Of a stretch of DNA of 64,000 nucleotides, positions 26,258 to 36,141 are shown piece by piece. Position numbers and translations under genes: made by a program. The notes beneath the pieces were generated by a model. The model worked only from the letters and a program-made list of their open reading frames with translations, searched no databases and had not been told where the DNA came from. Each line of letters begins with the position of its first letter. Position 1 is the stretch's first letter. This stretch comes from Glycocaulis albus. Lineage in GTDB: Bacteria; Pseudomonadota; Alphaproteobacteria; Caulobacterales; Maricaulaceae. The stretch lies in assembly GCF_014639075.1 (NCBI RefSeq), contig NZ_BMFS01000008.1, positions 62,001 to 126,000 on the forward strand. The letters are read 5' to 3'.

Positions 26258-27733
26258 ATGGCCAAAGAAAAGAGCTTTCGTCCCAAGGCGCGCCGCCCGC
26301 GCGGGTTCGAGGACCGGGCCGCCCATGTGATCCGTGCCGAACGCGCGCTCGTCTCTGCAGCCTCTGCCGTCTATGAGCGCTGGGGATTTGAGCCGCTGGA
26401 AACGCCGGCGTTCGAATACGCCGATGCGCTCGGCAAATTCCTGCCCGACGAGGACCGTCCCAATGAGGGCGTGTTCGCCATGCAGGACGATGACGGCCAG
26501 TGGATGGCGCTGCGCTATGACCTGACTGCACCGCTGGCGCGCTTTGCCGCTGAAGGCTTCCAGGATCTGGTCAAACCCTATCGCCGTTACCAGTTCGGTG
26601 AGGTGTGGCGCAATGAGAAGCCGGGGCCGGGCCGCTTCCGCCAGTTCGTCCAGTGTGACGCGGATAATGTCGGCGCGTCCGGCCCGGCGGCCGATGCCGA
26701 AATGATCGCGCTGGCGGCGGAAGTGATGCGCTCTGCCGGTCTGAATGATGATGAATTCGTCATCCGCGTGAATGACCGCCGCCTGCTCGACGGCGTGCTG
26801 GAGAGCCTGGGGTCTGCCGATGAAACCCGCCGCATGCGGGTCCTGCGCGCTATCGACAAGCTGGACCGTCTGGGCATGCAGGGCGTGGAGCTTTTGCTGG
26901 GGCAGGGCCGCAAGGATGAAAGCGGGGACTTCACCGAAGGGGCGGGGCTGGATCAGGCGGGCCGCTCGCGGGTGCTGGGCTTCCTGGAAGCCTCAAAAGC
27001 CGGGGGCAGCCGGGCGGAAGTGACGGCGCGCCTTGCCGGCACGGCGGGTGAGACAGTCGCGCGGGCGGGTGTCGAGGCGCTGGAGGAGATCAACGCCATC
27101 CTCTCCGCGCTGGGTATTCCTGAAGAGCTGGCCGTGTTCGATCCGTCGGTAGTGCGCGGCCTCGGTTACTATACCGGCCCGGTCTTCGAGACCGAGCTGC
27201 TGGCGACGCCCACCTACGCCGATGGCAGCCCGATGCAGTTCGGCTCGGTGGCGTCCGGCGGGCGTTATGACGATCTTGTCGCGCGCTTCACCGGCCAGCA
27301 GGTGCCCGCCACCGGCTTTTCGTTCGGCGTCAGCCGGTTTGCCGCCGCGCTCTCCGCGCTGGGGCGGCTGGAAGGGGCCGATGCTGCGCCGCTCGTCATC
27401 GTGGTCGCTGCCGACAAGGCCCGCATGGCGGAATATTTCGCAATGGCTGCACAATTGCGCGCTGCGGGCCTGCGCGCGGAAGCCTTTACCGGCAATGGCA
27501 ATATGGGCAAGCAGCTGAAATATGCCGACCGGCGTGATGCGGCCTTCGCCGTCATCTGCGGGGAGGAGGAGTTCGTCAGCGGGACAGTCCAGATCAAGGA
27601 CCTCAAGCTGGGGGCGCAGCTCGCTGAATCCATCACCGACCGCGATGAGTGGAAGGAGCAGAAGCAGCAATTCTCCGTGCCGCGCGCAGAGCTGGTGCAG
27701 GCCATCGTATCGCGTCTGTCCGCGCGCGGATGA
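26258..27733 (+). CDS. hisS: Histidyl-tRNA synthetase
   Basis: A 491-residue class II aminoacyl-tRNA synthetase that charges tRNA-His. Motif 2 region (LVKPYRRYQFGEVWRNEKPGPGR, split here around the conserved Arg), the ALRYDLTAPLARFAA segment, the His-binding VVRGLGYYTGPVFE and SGGRYDDLV, and a C-terminal anticodon-binding domain (from about residue 390) are all present. It starts MAKEKSFRPKARRPRGFEDR at ATG 26258. The longer frame upstream has no similarity. It is transcribed alone; the next convergent or downstream gene is more than 350 bases away. Confidence 0.93.
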   Translation: MAKEKSFRPKARRPRGFEDRAAHVIRAERALVSAASAVYERWGFEPLETPAFEYADALGKFLPDEDRPNEGVFAMQDDDGQWMALRYDLTAPLARFAAEGFQDLVKPYRRYQFGEVWRNEKPGPGRFRQFVQCDADNVGASGPAADAEMIALAAEVMRSAGLNDDEFVIRVNDRRLLDGVLESLGSADETRRMRVLRAIDKLDRLGMQGVELLLGQGRKDESGDFTEGAGLDQAGRSRVLGFLEASKAGGSRAEVTARLAGTAGETVARAGVEALEEINAILSALGIPEELAVFDPSVVRGLGYYTGPVFETELLATPTYADGSPMQFGSVASGGRYDDLVARFTGQQVPATGFSFGVSRFAAALSALGRLEGADAAPLVIVVAADKARMAEYFAMAAQLRAAGLRAEAFTGNGNMGKQLKYADRRDAAFAVICGEEEFVSGTVQIKDLKLGAQLAESITDRDEWKEQKQQFSVPRAELVQAIVSRLSARG

Positions 27734-27784
27734 TGGGTGCGCTGCGGCAAAAACGAAAACCTGCCTTGCATTAGAGGGTTGACG

Positions 27785-27930
27785 GGTGCGGGACTTCTGA
27801 GTCACTTTCACAAACAGACAGGGCCTGACCGTCTTGTCTTCTTGAGTGACGGCTCTGGGGAGGAGACGTCTCTTATCGACCAACCAAAATTTCAAAGCCC
27901 GGCATCGTTTGATGCCGGGCCTTTTTTTGG
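27785..27930 (+). ncRNA. Candidate structured small RNA in the gap after hisS
   Basis: The 354-base gap between hisS and the next gene has no credible reading frame. It contains a nested stem (GTCACT 27801-27806 with AGTGAC 27845-27850; AGACA 27816-27820 with TGTCT 27835-27839), a GAGGAGACGTCTC palindrome, and ends in a strong intrinsic terminator. This could be an independent small RNA, or a long 3' UTR of hisS. I cannot match it to a known RNA family. Confidence 0.35.
27897..27928 (+). terminator. Rho-independent terminator
   Basis: GCCCGGCATC-GTTT-GATGCCGGGC followed by seven T residues. It ends whatever is transcribed rightward from hisS or from the small RNA candidate. Just beyond it (27958-28067) is a palindromic dispersed repeat whose outer arms are CTCGTCACCC and CGGGAACGACGAG. 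Confidence 0.92.
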
Positions 27931-28087
27931 TTTGGGGTTTGACACCCTTACTCAATTCCCTCGTCACCCCCGCGCAGGCCGGCGTCCAGAGACGCAAGAG
28001 CGAGGACGTCGACGGTGGCTCTGGGTTCCCGCCTGCGCGGGAACGACGAGTCGAAAGGATTTTGAGGGAGTGACAGTGTCTTTCCCC

Positions 28088-28972
28088 TCACTCCCCGCCG
28101 GCGAGCGCCGGTTCCGGGCGCTGGCGGATCATGCGCTGACCCTCTTCGGAGTTCAGCCAGGCTGTGAGGGCATCGCCCTCCAGCTCCTCGCCATCGACCC
28201 ATACGCGCAGGCGCCCGTCGCGGTCTTCCACACGCACCCGGCGGCTTTCACTGCGTTCGGTGCGGGCGTGCCACTCGGCGCTACCCTCATCACCGTCCGC
28301 CCGGCGCAGAACAACCACACGGCGCTCTCCCTCGGCGTCGTCCCCCAGGAAGACGGCGTGCTCGTCGCGGAACTCGGCCATGCGCGCCTCCAGCCGGGCG
28401 CGCGCCTCCATCAGTTCGGCACGTTCCTCGGCCGTCATCGGACGGGTTTCACCGTTGACCGTAACTTCGCCGTCCTCCAGTGCCTGATCTATGCCGCGCA
28501 AGCCCGCTTCCATGCCGCGCGCACCGGCCCGCAGGCCGATGACGCGGGCGCGCTCGCCGTGCAGGCGGGCCAAACGCCCGGCCGCTCGTGCCCGCTCGCC
28601 TTCCGCGCGGGCCTCGGCGGCGCGCTCCCGGGCCCGCTCGACCATGACGCGGACCCGTTCGCGGTCAAACTCGCCATGATGACGATCATGCCAATGCAGA
28701 TCGATATCGGCATCGATCTGGCCTGGCAGGCTGGCCAGCGCCTCCCGCAAGGAGTCCATGGCCTCCTCCAGTATGGCGTCATGTTCGTCCGTCCAGGCTG
28801 CATCGCCGGACAGGTCCAGATCGATCACCACCCGGCCATGGCGGCCCGGAATCCCCGGTGCGTCGGGCGCCTCGGCGCGCTCGATGACAACAACACGTGG
28901 CGCTTCTGGCGGTGCCGGTGTGGCGGCAATCAGCAGCGGACTGGCTGCAACAGCCCAGATCAGATGTTTCAT
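28088..28972 (-). CDS. Exported Arg/Glu/Ala-rich coiled-coil protein, unknown function
   Basis: A 294-residue protein with a signal peptide (MKHLIWAVAASPLLIAATPA), an Asp-rich stretch with DIDLHWHDRHHGEFDRE (possibly metal binding), then a long Ala/Arg/Glu helix (about 110-200) that should form a coiled coil, and an Arg-rich C-terminal part. No cysteine and no recognised family; it resembles periplasmic Spy/CpxP-like helical proteins only in composition. ATG 28972 has GGGAGG nine bases upstream. It diverges from the hexosaminidase gene. Confidence 0.6.
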   Translation of the reverse strand: MKHLIWAVAASPLLIAATPAPPEAPRVVVIERAEAPDAPGIPGRHGRVVIDLDLSGDAAWTDEHDAILEEAMDSLREALASLPGQIDADIDLHWHDRHHGEFDRERVRVMVERARERAAEARAEGERARAAGRLARLHGERARVIGLRAGARGMEAGLRGIDQALEDGEVTVNGETRPMTAEERAELMEARARLEARMAEFRDEHAVFLGDDAEGERRVVVLRRADGDEGSAEWHARTERSESRRVRVEDRDGRLRVWVDGEELEGDALTAWLNSEEGQRMIRQRPEPALAGGE

Positions 28973-29135
28973 GGATGTGTTCCTCCCGTTTATGCCGGGC
29001 ATTACACACCCTGACGCATTACCGGGACATGACAGCCCGCTTAATTGTGGGAAGGGACTGGGTGACCGGCCAGACTGGACAGGCAGGCCACAGGCGGGCC
29101 TAATTGCGCCGGGGAGACTTGAGGGGATCAGTGCA

Positions 29136-30254
29136 ATGAAGATGGACCGCCGTCAGGTGCTGGCCGGGCTGGGCCTTGCCGGAGCAGGCGCCGGGATGGC
29201 CGGCGCACAGCCGGAGACCTTGCCGCGCATAGCGGCGGTTCCGGTGCGTCCGCTGGAAGCCCAGATCGCCCGCCTCATCATCATGGGCTTTGTAGGCGCC
29301 GACCCGCAGGGGGAGGGCGCCGCCACGATGGAACGTCATCTGGAGGAGCGCTCCATCGGCGGCGTTCTCATGCTGCGCCACAATGCGCGCGAGAGGGACC
29401 CGGCACTGGCGCTGGCAGCAAGACTGCGCGCGGCGTCCGCCGATGCGTGGCTGGCCATCGATCAGGAGGGCGGGGTGGTCCAGCGTCTGACCGGCGATAT
29501 GGGCTTTACCCGCATTCCGCGCGCGCAAGCGCTCGCAGAGCAAGGGCTGGAGGCTGGGGCAGCCTTGTTTGCCACAGCTGCGCGCGAGCTGGCCGAGGCC
29601 GGTTTCAATCTGAACCTCGCCCCCATCGCTGACCTGCATGATCCGGGCAATGACGCAATCGGCCAGTATGGCCGTGCCTATGGCGGCGATGCCGACAGTG
29701 TGGCCGCATGGTGCGCGGCGTTCATCGAGGCATTCGAAGCGCAGAATATCGCCTGCGCCATCAAGCATTTCCCCGGCCATGGCCGCTCGCGCGGTGACAG
29801 TCATGACGGGTTTGTCGATATCACCTCCACATGGAGCTTCGAGGAGGCGGCCCCCTTCGGCCAGCTGATGCGGTCCGGCCATGCCCATCTGATGATGGGG
29901 GCGCATCTGGTCAATCACCGGCTTGATCCGGACCGATTGCCGGTAACGCTGTCACGGCGGGTGCTGCATGGCCTCTTGCGGCAGGTGATGGGCTATGAGG
30001 GCGCCGTCATCACCGATGATCTCGACATGGGCGCGATCCGTCACCACTACAGCCGGGAAGAGGCTGTCATCGGCGCCCTGAAAGCCGGCAATGACATGTT
30101 GCTGATCTCCAACTCCGCCAACCCCGACCCCGACCTGCCGGCCAATATCCAGCGCTGGGTGATGGCGGCTATCGAGCGGGGCGAGCTGTCTCAGGACCGC
30201 ATCACCGAGGCCAATCAACGCCTCGATGCGCTGGAGACGCACGTGAGGGGTTAG
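29136..30254 (+). CDS. Exported family 3 glycoside hydrolase, beta-N-acetylhexosaminidase (NagZ-like)
   Basis: A 372-residue GH3 enzyme. IDQEGGVVQRL, IKHFPGHGRSRGDSH (conserved His motif that acts in acid/base catalysis in NagZ) and VITDDLDMGAI with the nucleophilic Asp are all intact, so it should cleave terminal GlcNAc, typically from muropeptides. Unlike cytoplasmic NagZ it begins MKMDRRQVLAGLGLAGAGAG, a twin-arginine-like signal ending near MAGAQ, so it is probably periplasmic. GAGGGGA precedes the ATG at 29136. It stands alone, divergent from the coiled-coil gene. Confidence 0.85.
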   Translation: MKMDRRQVLAGLGLAGAGAGMAGAQPETLPRIAAVPVRPLEAQIARLIIMGFVGADPQGEGAATMERHLEERSIGGVLMLRHNARERDPALALAARLRAASADAWLAIDQEGGVVQRLTGDMGFTRIPRAQALAEQGLEAGAALFATAARELAEAGFNLNLAPIADLHDPGNDAIGQYGRAYGGDADSVAAWCAAFIEAFEAQNIACAIKHFPGHGRSRGDSHDGFVDITSTWSFEEAAPFGQLMRSGHAHLMMGAHLVNHRLDPDRLPVTLSRRVLHGLLRQVMGYEGAVITDDLDMGAIRHHYSREEAVIGALKAGNDMLLISNSANPDPDLPANIQRWVMAAIERGELSQDRITEANQRLDALETHVRG

Positions 30255-30582
30255 AGGGAAGGGCGCATTCCCCTCGCCCTTCGAGCACGACGCGGCCGAG
30301 GGGTGACGGAAAAATGTGCCGTCCTCCTGCGTTTCACCGGCGAAAGCCGGTGCCCGGTCGAACCGCCGTTCTGGATCCCGACTTTCGTCGGGAAAACGAA
30401 GGGGGGTAGATGTTCTTGCAGGACACATAGCGGCCTGAGTTAAACGCAGGTTCAATGCAAGCGGGTTCCCGGGCTTGACCCGGGATCCAGTTCTAGAGAC
30501 TTCGAAGCTTCCCCTTGGGTCCCGGCTCGGGGGCCGGGACCCCGGCGGAGAGGTCTTCCGAAAATGGCGACAGGCCAAACAA
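30255..30582. other. Intergenic region with palindromic repeats, no gene
   Basis: This gap between the hexosaminidase and the groEL terminator holds repeat-like GC-rich inverted segments (TTTCACCGGCGAAAGCCGGTG; GGATCCCGACTTTCGTCGGG; GGGTTCCCGGGCTTGACCCGGGATCC; GGTCCCGGC...GCCGGGACCC). Related sequence is found at 35990-36062. I see no reading frame with coding character. Confidence 0.6.
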
Positions 30583-30610
30583 AAAGGGCGGCTGTTGACA
30601 GCCGCCCTTT
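30583..30610 (-). terminator. Rho-independent terminator of groESL
   Basis: On the minus strand AAAGGGCGGCTGT pairs perfectly with ACAGCCGCCCTTT (13 bp), followed by TTGTTTGG. It lies about 100 bases past the groEL stop. Confidence 0.88.
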
Positions 30611-30633
30611 CCGTAGTCGTTTAGGGGACAGAG

Positions 30634-32371
<1,738 letters not shown>

Positions 32372-32407
32372 TCAGTCGATTGAATAGGGGAAAGGTTTGG
32401 GCCAGAC

Positions 32408-32695
32408 CTAGCCGACGATCCCGAGGATGTCGGATTCCTTCATGATGAGGAGTTCCTGGCCGTCAATCGTCACCTCGGTGCCCGACCATTTGCCGAACAG
32501 GATGCGGTCACCGGCTTTCACGTCCAGCGGGCGCACGGTGCCATCATCCTTGATGGTGCCGCTGCCAGCGGCGATCACTTCGCCTTCCTGGGGTTTTTCC
32601 TTGGCCGTGTCGGGAATGATGATCCCGCCCTTGGTCTTGGATTCTTCCTCGACGCGCTTCACGAGCACGCGGTCATGCAGAGGACGAAAAGTCAT
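32408..32695 (-). CDS. groS: Co-chaperonin GroES
   Basis: A 95-residue protein that caps GroEL. It starts [18 protein letters not shown] and contains the mobile loop [20 protein letters not shown] and the beta-barrel end [17 protein letters not shown] 32695 is the standard start; a longer frame continues through the operator region and is not real. Confidence 0.97.
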   Translation of the reverse strand: MTFRPLHDRVLVKRVEEESKTKGGIIIPDTAKEKPQEGEVIAAGSGTIKDDGTVRPLDVKAGDRILFGKWSGTEVTIDGQELLIMKESDILGIVG

Positions 32696-32766
32696 CGCGT
32701 CACGTCTCCATCTTTCTGGGCGCAACAGTCGCCCGTCGCAAACAAATGAGTTCTGGCGTCGTGCCG

Positions 32767-32793
32767 TTAGCACTCGAAGCCTCCGGCTGCCAG
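32767..32793 (-). promoter_or_regulatory. Degenerate CIRCE element (HrcA operator)
   Basis: TTAGCACTC (32767-32775, perfect half-site), a 9-base spacer, then GGCTGCCAG, which keeps only 5 of 9 positions of GAGTGCTAA. The spacing is exactly that of CIRCE and the position is upstream of groES. HrcA binding may be weak or lost. Confidence 0.5.
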
Positions 32794-32798
32794 CAGGC

Positions 32799-32830
32799 CG
32801 GAGATAAGCAGGGGGGCACCTAGCGTCAAG
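32799..32830 (-). promoter_or_regulatory. RpoH (sigma-32) heat-shock promoter of groESL
   Basis: On the minus strand CTTG (32830-32827), an 18-base spacer, then CTTATCTCCG (32808-32799). This fits the alphaproteobacterial heat-shock consensus CTTG-N17/18-CYTATNTNNG at every fixed position. Confidence 0.75.
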
Positions 32831-32993
32831 GGGCGAGTGCGATTGTCCGGAGCCTTTTTCGCACTCATGCGTTTACGGGGTTCGTTCAAGCTGCGTTCAT
32901 CGTTCTGTCGCGTAAGTTTCGTGGCCAGAGCCGACAGGACGCCCTAGTCTTCGGGGCCAAATCTTTTTCACGTCACCATGGAGTTTAGTAGCC

Positions 32994-33650
32994 ATGATCT
33001 ATCGTTCTCTCACTGTTGCCGGCCTGGCCTTGTCCATGGCGGCGGCCTGCACCACCACCGACCAGTATGGCAATGTCACCCAGAATCGTACGGGTACAGG
33101 TGCGCTGGCAGGTGCCGTTGCCGGTGCGGCCCTGGGCACGCTGGCAGGCGGTGATGACCGCCGCAATGCGCTGATCGGCGCAGGTATCAGCGCGCTCGCC
33201 GGCGCGGGCGTCGGCCAGTACATGGACCGTCAGGAGCGCGAGATGCGCGAGCGCCTGCGCGGTTCGGGCGTCACGGTGCGCCGTGAAGGCCAGGACCTCT
33301 ATCTGGTGATGCCGGGCAATGTGACCTTTGCCACCGGGCAAGCCAATATCGAGCCCAACTTCTTCCCGATCCTCAACGATGTGGCCGACGTTCTGCAGAC
33401 CTATCCGGCGACTTATGTCGACGTGATCGGCCATACGGACTCCACCGGGCCACGCGATCTGAACATGCGCCTGTCCGCACAGCGCGCGCAGGCCGTAGCG
33501 GGCTATCTGCAGCAGGTCGGTGTTGATGGCCGCCGTTTCTTCATCACTGGCGCTGGCCCGGATTATCCGGTTGCCTCCAACGCCACTGATGCGGGCCGCG
33601 CGCTGAACCGCCGCGTCGAGATCAAGATCGCGCCGCACACCCAGAGCTAG
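32994..33650 (+). CDS. OmpA-family lipoprotein with glycine zipper
   Basis: A 218-residue outer-membrane-associated lipoprotein. MIYRSLTVAGLALSMAAAC gives a lipobox at Cys19. A glycine-zipper region (about 35-75: GALAGAVAGAALGTLAGG, LIGAGISALAGAGVG) precedes a C-terminal OmpA domain (about 95-215) with the peptidoglycan-binding signature VIGHTDSTGPRDLNMRLSAQRA and NRRVEI. It probably links outer membrane and cell wall, as in YiaD or Pal-like proteins. A terminator follows 24 bases later. Confidence 0.88.
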   Translation: MIYRSLTVAGLALSMAAACTTTDQYGNVTQNRTGTGALAGAVAGAALGTLAGGDDRRNALIGAGISALAGAGVGQYMDRQEREMRERLRGSGVTVRREGQDLYLVMPGNVTFATGQANIEPNFFPILNDVADVLQTYPATYVDVIGHTDSTGPRDLNMRLSAQRAQAVAGYLQQVGVDGRRFFITGAGPDYPVASNATDAGRALNRRVEIKIAPHTQS

Positions 33651-33674
33651 GTTTGCAGGTGCTGTAATCTGTGG

Positions 33675-33704
33675 AAGGGGCAGGCCGATTGGCCTGCCCC
33701 TTTT
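33675..33704 (+). terminator. Rho-independent terminator after the OmpA-family gene
   Basis: AAGGGGCAGGCC-GATT-GGCCTGCCCCTT followed by TT, then GCG. It is a perfect 12-bp stem, 25 bases after the stop codon. Confidence 0.85.
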
Positions 33705-33846
33705 GCGTTGCCGCCCGGGTTTTCTGCTTGTGGTGGAAACGGGTCTGACAGGAGGGCCCGGCACAGCATAGACTGCACCCGCTTACCTGCGATTCGCGCG
33801 CAGGGGGCGTAACGGAGGCCTCGCCATCATACCGCGCACGACAGAC

Positions 33847-35067
33847 ATGCTCGTCGTTATCACCTACGCGATGGTTGCCATCGTGGCGGCGCTGGCGTTC
33901 GAGCGGTTTGGCCTGATGAGCTCGGGGCTTGCCTGGGTCATGGGCGCAGTCGTGTTCCTGATCGCCGGTCAGGCCCATGCCGCCGCTGCGCGGGCCGAGG
34001 AACGCAGGGCGACGGAAAAGGCTCTTCATGAGCTGCGTGCGGCCAATCTCTCCCTGCTGGAAGAGCTGGAAGCGGCCAGCGCGCGCATCGAGGAGGTGGA
34101 GACACAGCTCGCCGCGCAGCCCGTTCGCGCGCCATCGCAGATTACGCCCGCCACCCATACCCGCTCTGCTGCGCCGGCGCGCGATGAGGGGCCGGGGGAC
34201 GAGCTGCTCAATGAGATCCTGCAGAAGCTGGAAATGGCCGGGGCCGGGCCAGCGGCGAATATGGCCAGCTCCGCGCGGGTGGAGCTGATCCGCGACGCGC
34301 TTGATGCCAACCGCGTCGATCTCTATCTGCAGCCCGTGGTCGGCCTGCCCCAGCGGCGCACCTACTTTTACGAGGGCTTTACGCGCCTGCGTGATGCCAA
34401 GGGCAATGTCGTCACGCCTGCTGGCTTCCTGAAAGCCGCCGAAGAGCACGGGCTCATTGCCGAGGTGGACAATCTCCTCCTGCTACGCTGCGTGCAGATC
34501 GTACGCAAGCTCACCAAGTCAGACCGGCGCGTCGGCATTTTCTGCAATATCTCGGTGCGTTCGCTGACCGACGAGGAGTTCTTCCCGCCCTTCCTCGATT
34601 TCCTGCGGCGCAATTCAGACCTTGCCACCTCGCTCATCTTCGAGATGCCGCAGGCGGCCTTTGACGGGCGTTCTTCTGTTGCCGCGCGTCATATGGCGCG
34701 GCTCGCCGATTATGGCTTCCGCTTCTCCATCGATCAGGTCAGCAATCTCAATCTGGACCTGGCCGAACTGCAGCGCGCCGGTGTGCGCTTTGCCAAGGTG
34801 GAGGGTGTGCGCCTGATCGAAATGGCCGGCGGCCATATGCCGGTAGCGGGCCGCGAACCCGGCACGATTGCGCCGGAAGACATTGCCAGCCTCTTTGCCC
34901 GCTATGGCGTCGACATCATCGCCGAAAAGATCGAGACCGAGGCGATGGTGGTCGAGATACTTGATCTCGATATCGCCTATGGCCAGGGCCATCTGTTCGG
35001 TGCGCCGCGTCCGGTGCGAGAGGATGTGCTGGCGGACACTGGCAGTGAGTCCCGCCGCGCGGGCTGA
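33847..35067 (+). CDS. tipF: TipF-like degenerate EAL-domain protein (flagellar positioning)
   Basis: A 406-residue protein: two transmembrane helices at the N-terminus (MLVVITYAMVAIVAALAF, GLAWVMGAVVFLIAG), a coiled coil (about 45-95), and an EAL domain (about 150-390). The catalytic motifs are altered: EAL is EGF (YEGFTRLRD), the DDFG loop is DQVSNL, and VAEGVE is AEKIET, so it should bind but not cleave cyclic-di-GMP. This layout is that of Caulobacter TipF, which places the new flagellum at the pole. The start codon is not firmly set; it could begin slightly upstream. It stands alone in its operon, near other polar genes. Confidence 0.72.
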   Translation: MLVVITYAMVAIVAALAFERFGLMSSGLAWVMGAVVFLIAGQAHAAAARAEERRATEKALHELRAANLSLLEELEAASARIEEVETQLAAQPVRAPSQITPATHTRSAAPARDEGPGDELLNEILQKLEMAGAGPAANMASSARVELIRDALDANRVDLYLQPVVGLPQRRTYFYEGFTRLRDAKGNVVTPAGFLKAAEEHGLIAEVDNLLLLRCVQIVRKLTKSDRRVGIFCNISVRSLTDEEFFPPFLDFLRRNSDLATSLIFEMPQAAFDGRSSVAARHMARLADYGFRFSIDQVSNLNLDLAELQRAGVRFAKVEGVRLIEMAGGHMPVAGREPGTIAPEDIASLFARYGVDIIAEKIETEAMVVEILDLDIAYGQGHLFGAPRPVREDVLADTGSESRRAG

Positions 35068-35147
35068 CCCGTCTTTTCAGTTGCGCATGTTCACCGTCTG
35101 GCCTGACATGGCTTCAAAGGGCATTCTGGGCCCGCTGGAGCTGTCTC

Positions 35148-35774
35148 ATGCGCACACGTTTCCTTGCCCTCATTGCGCTGCTCGTGGCCGTGAGCGCGGC
35201 GCCCGTGCCGCCTGCAGACGCAGCCGAACCCGCGCCGCGCTGGTATTACGATATACCGGTAGACTGGCCGCTCGAGACGCCGCCGCTCTACACGCTTCTG
35301 GCGCTGGAATGGATGGCGGCGGGGCACGCCTACAGCTACACCGCCGGCTGGGCCTATCAGGCCTATCGCGATGGCGACTACGCTCTGTCCGCGGAGCGCT
35401 TTCATCAACTGGCCGATTATTTCGATGACGCTCTCTTGCGCACCGGGCCGTCGGGCCCGGAAGGCGAGTTTGGCTATGAATACCGGATGAGCGCGGTGTT
35501 TGCCCGCGTGAATGCGGCGCTGGCCTTGCGCACGGCCGGCGATCTTGCCGGAGCGGTGGAAACCTTGCGCCCGCTGGCGCTGGAGTTTGTGCCGCTGGCG
35601 ACCGACCTCGCCGAGGAAAAGGTCTCAGCGGGCCTTGCGGCGGGTGACATCGCCTTCGCCCGTGCGGCGGCGGAAGAACTCGCTCGCCAGTTCCGGGTGC
35701 AGAGCTGGACTGAAGAGCATAATGAGCGGCTTGCTGCCATGTTCGCCGCGATAGAGGCGGCGGAGCGGGAGTAG
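35148..35774 (+). CDS. Exported tetratricopeptide-like protein, unknown function
   Basis: A 208-residue protein with a signal peptide (MRTRFLALIALLVAVSAAPVPPADA). The mature part is helical with TPR-like spacing (YQAYRDGDYALSAERFHQLADYF, AALALRTAGDLAGAVETL, SAGLAAGDIAFARAAAEELA), so a periplasmic scaffold role is possible. I do not recognise a specific family. It follows tipF by 80 bases on the same strand and may be cotranscribed. Confidence 0.6.
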   Translation: MRTRFLALIALLVAVSAAPVPPADAAEPAPRWYYDIPVDWPLETPPLYTLLALEWMAAGHAYSYTAGWAYQAYRDGDYALSAERFHQLADYFDDALLRTGPSGPEGEFGYEYRMSAVFARVNAALALRTAGDLAGAVETLRPLALEFVPLATDLAEEKVSAGLAAGDIAFARAAAEELARQFRVQSWTEEHNERLAAMFAAIEAAERE

Positions 35775-36084
35775 GAGGCGCGTGGCCCTGCACGGCTGTC
35801 ATCCTCCGGCCGCGTAGCGGTCCGGGGGACCCATGCCTCTTTTAGTTCCGCACCGCTTCCGCGTTGCGATGTTCCGCGAAAAGTCGCGGGCGCGCGTTCG
35901 CGCTTGCGGGCCGCTTTGCGGCCCGAAAAGCAACCCTCAGGCATGGGTCACCCGCATAAAGCGGGTGATGACAAGCTTGGGAGGTAAATGGAATTGACGC
36001 GTTTCCCCGACGAAAGTCGGGGCCCGGAAAGACTGGGCACCGGCGTGCGCCGGTGAAACGGGTGATCTGGGGAGCCCCAGACAA
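35775..36084. repeat. Gap with two dispersed repeat families, no gene
   Basis: GTCATCCTCCGGCCGCGTAGC...GGGGGACCCATGCCT (35797-35835) and GGCATGGGTCACCCGCATAAAGCGGGTGATGACA (35940-35973) are opposed arms of the element also found at 38590-38809 and 39118-39244. At 35998-36060, CGTTTCCCCGACGAAAGTCGGGGCCCGG and CACCGGCGTGCGCCGGTGAAACG form a second family. No coding frame is evident. Confidence 0.65.
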
Positions 36085-36112
36085 AAGCCCCGGACGTTTC
36101 CGCCCGGGGCTT
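36085..36112 (-). terminator. Rho-independent terminator of the superoxide dismutase gene
   Basis: AAGCCCCGG and CCGGGGCTT form the stem; on the minus strand it is followed by TTTTGTC. It is 30 bases past the stop codon. Confidence 0.8.
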
Positions 36113-36141
36113 CCTGCATCGATAAGGATGAGTCAGATCGG

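Noticed and set aside
27737-29014. A 425-codon plus-strand frame across the hisS downstream gap
   Set aside because: It reads through a strong terminator and a palindromic repeat, then opposite a signal-peptide-bearing gene with a good ribosome site.
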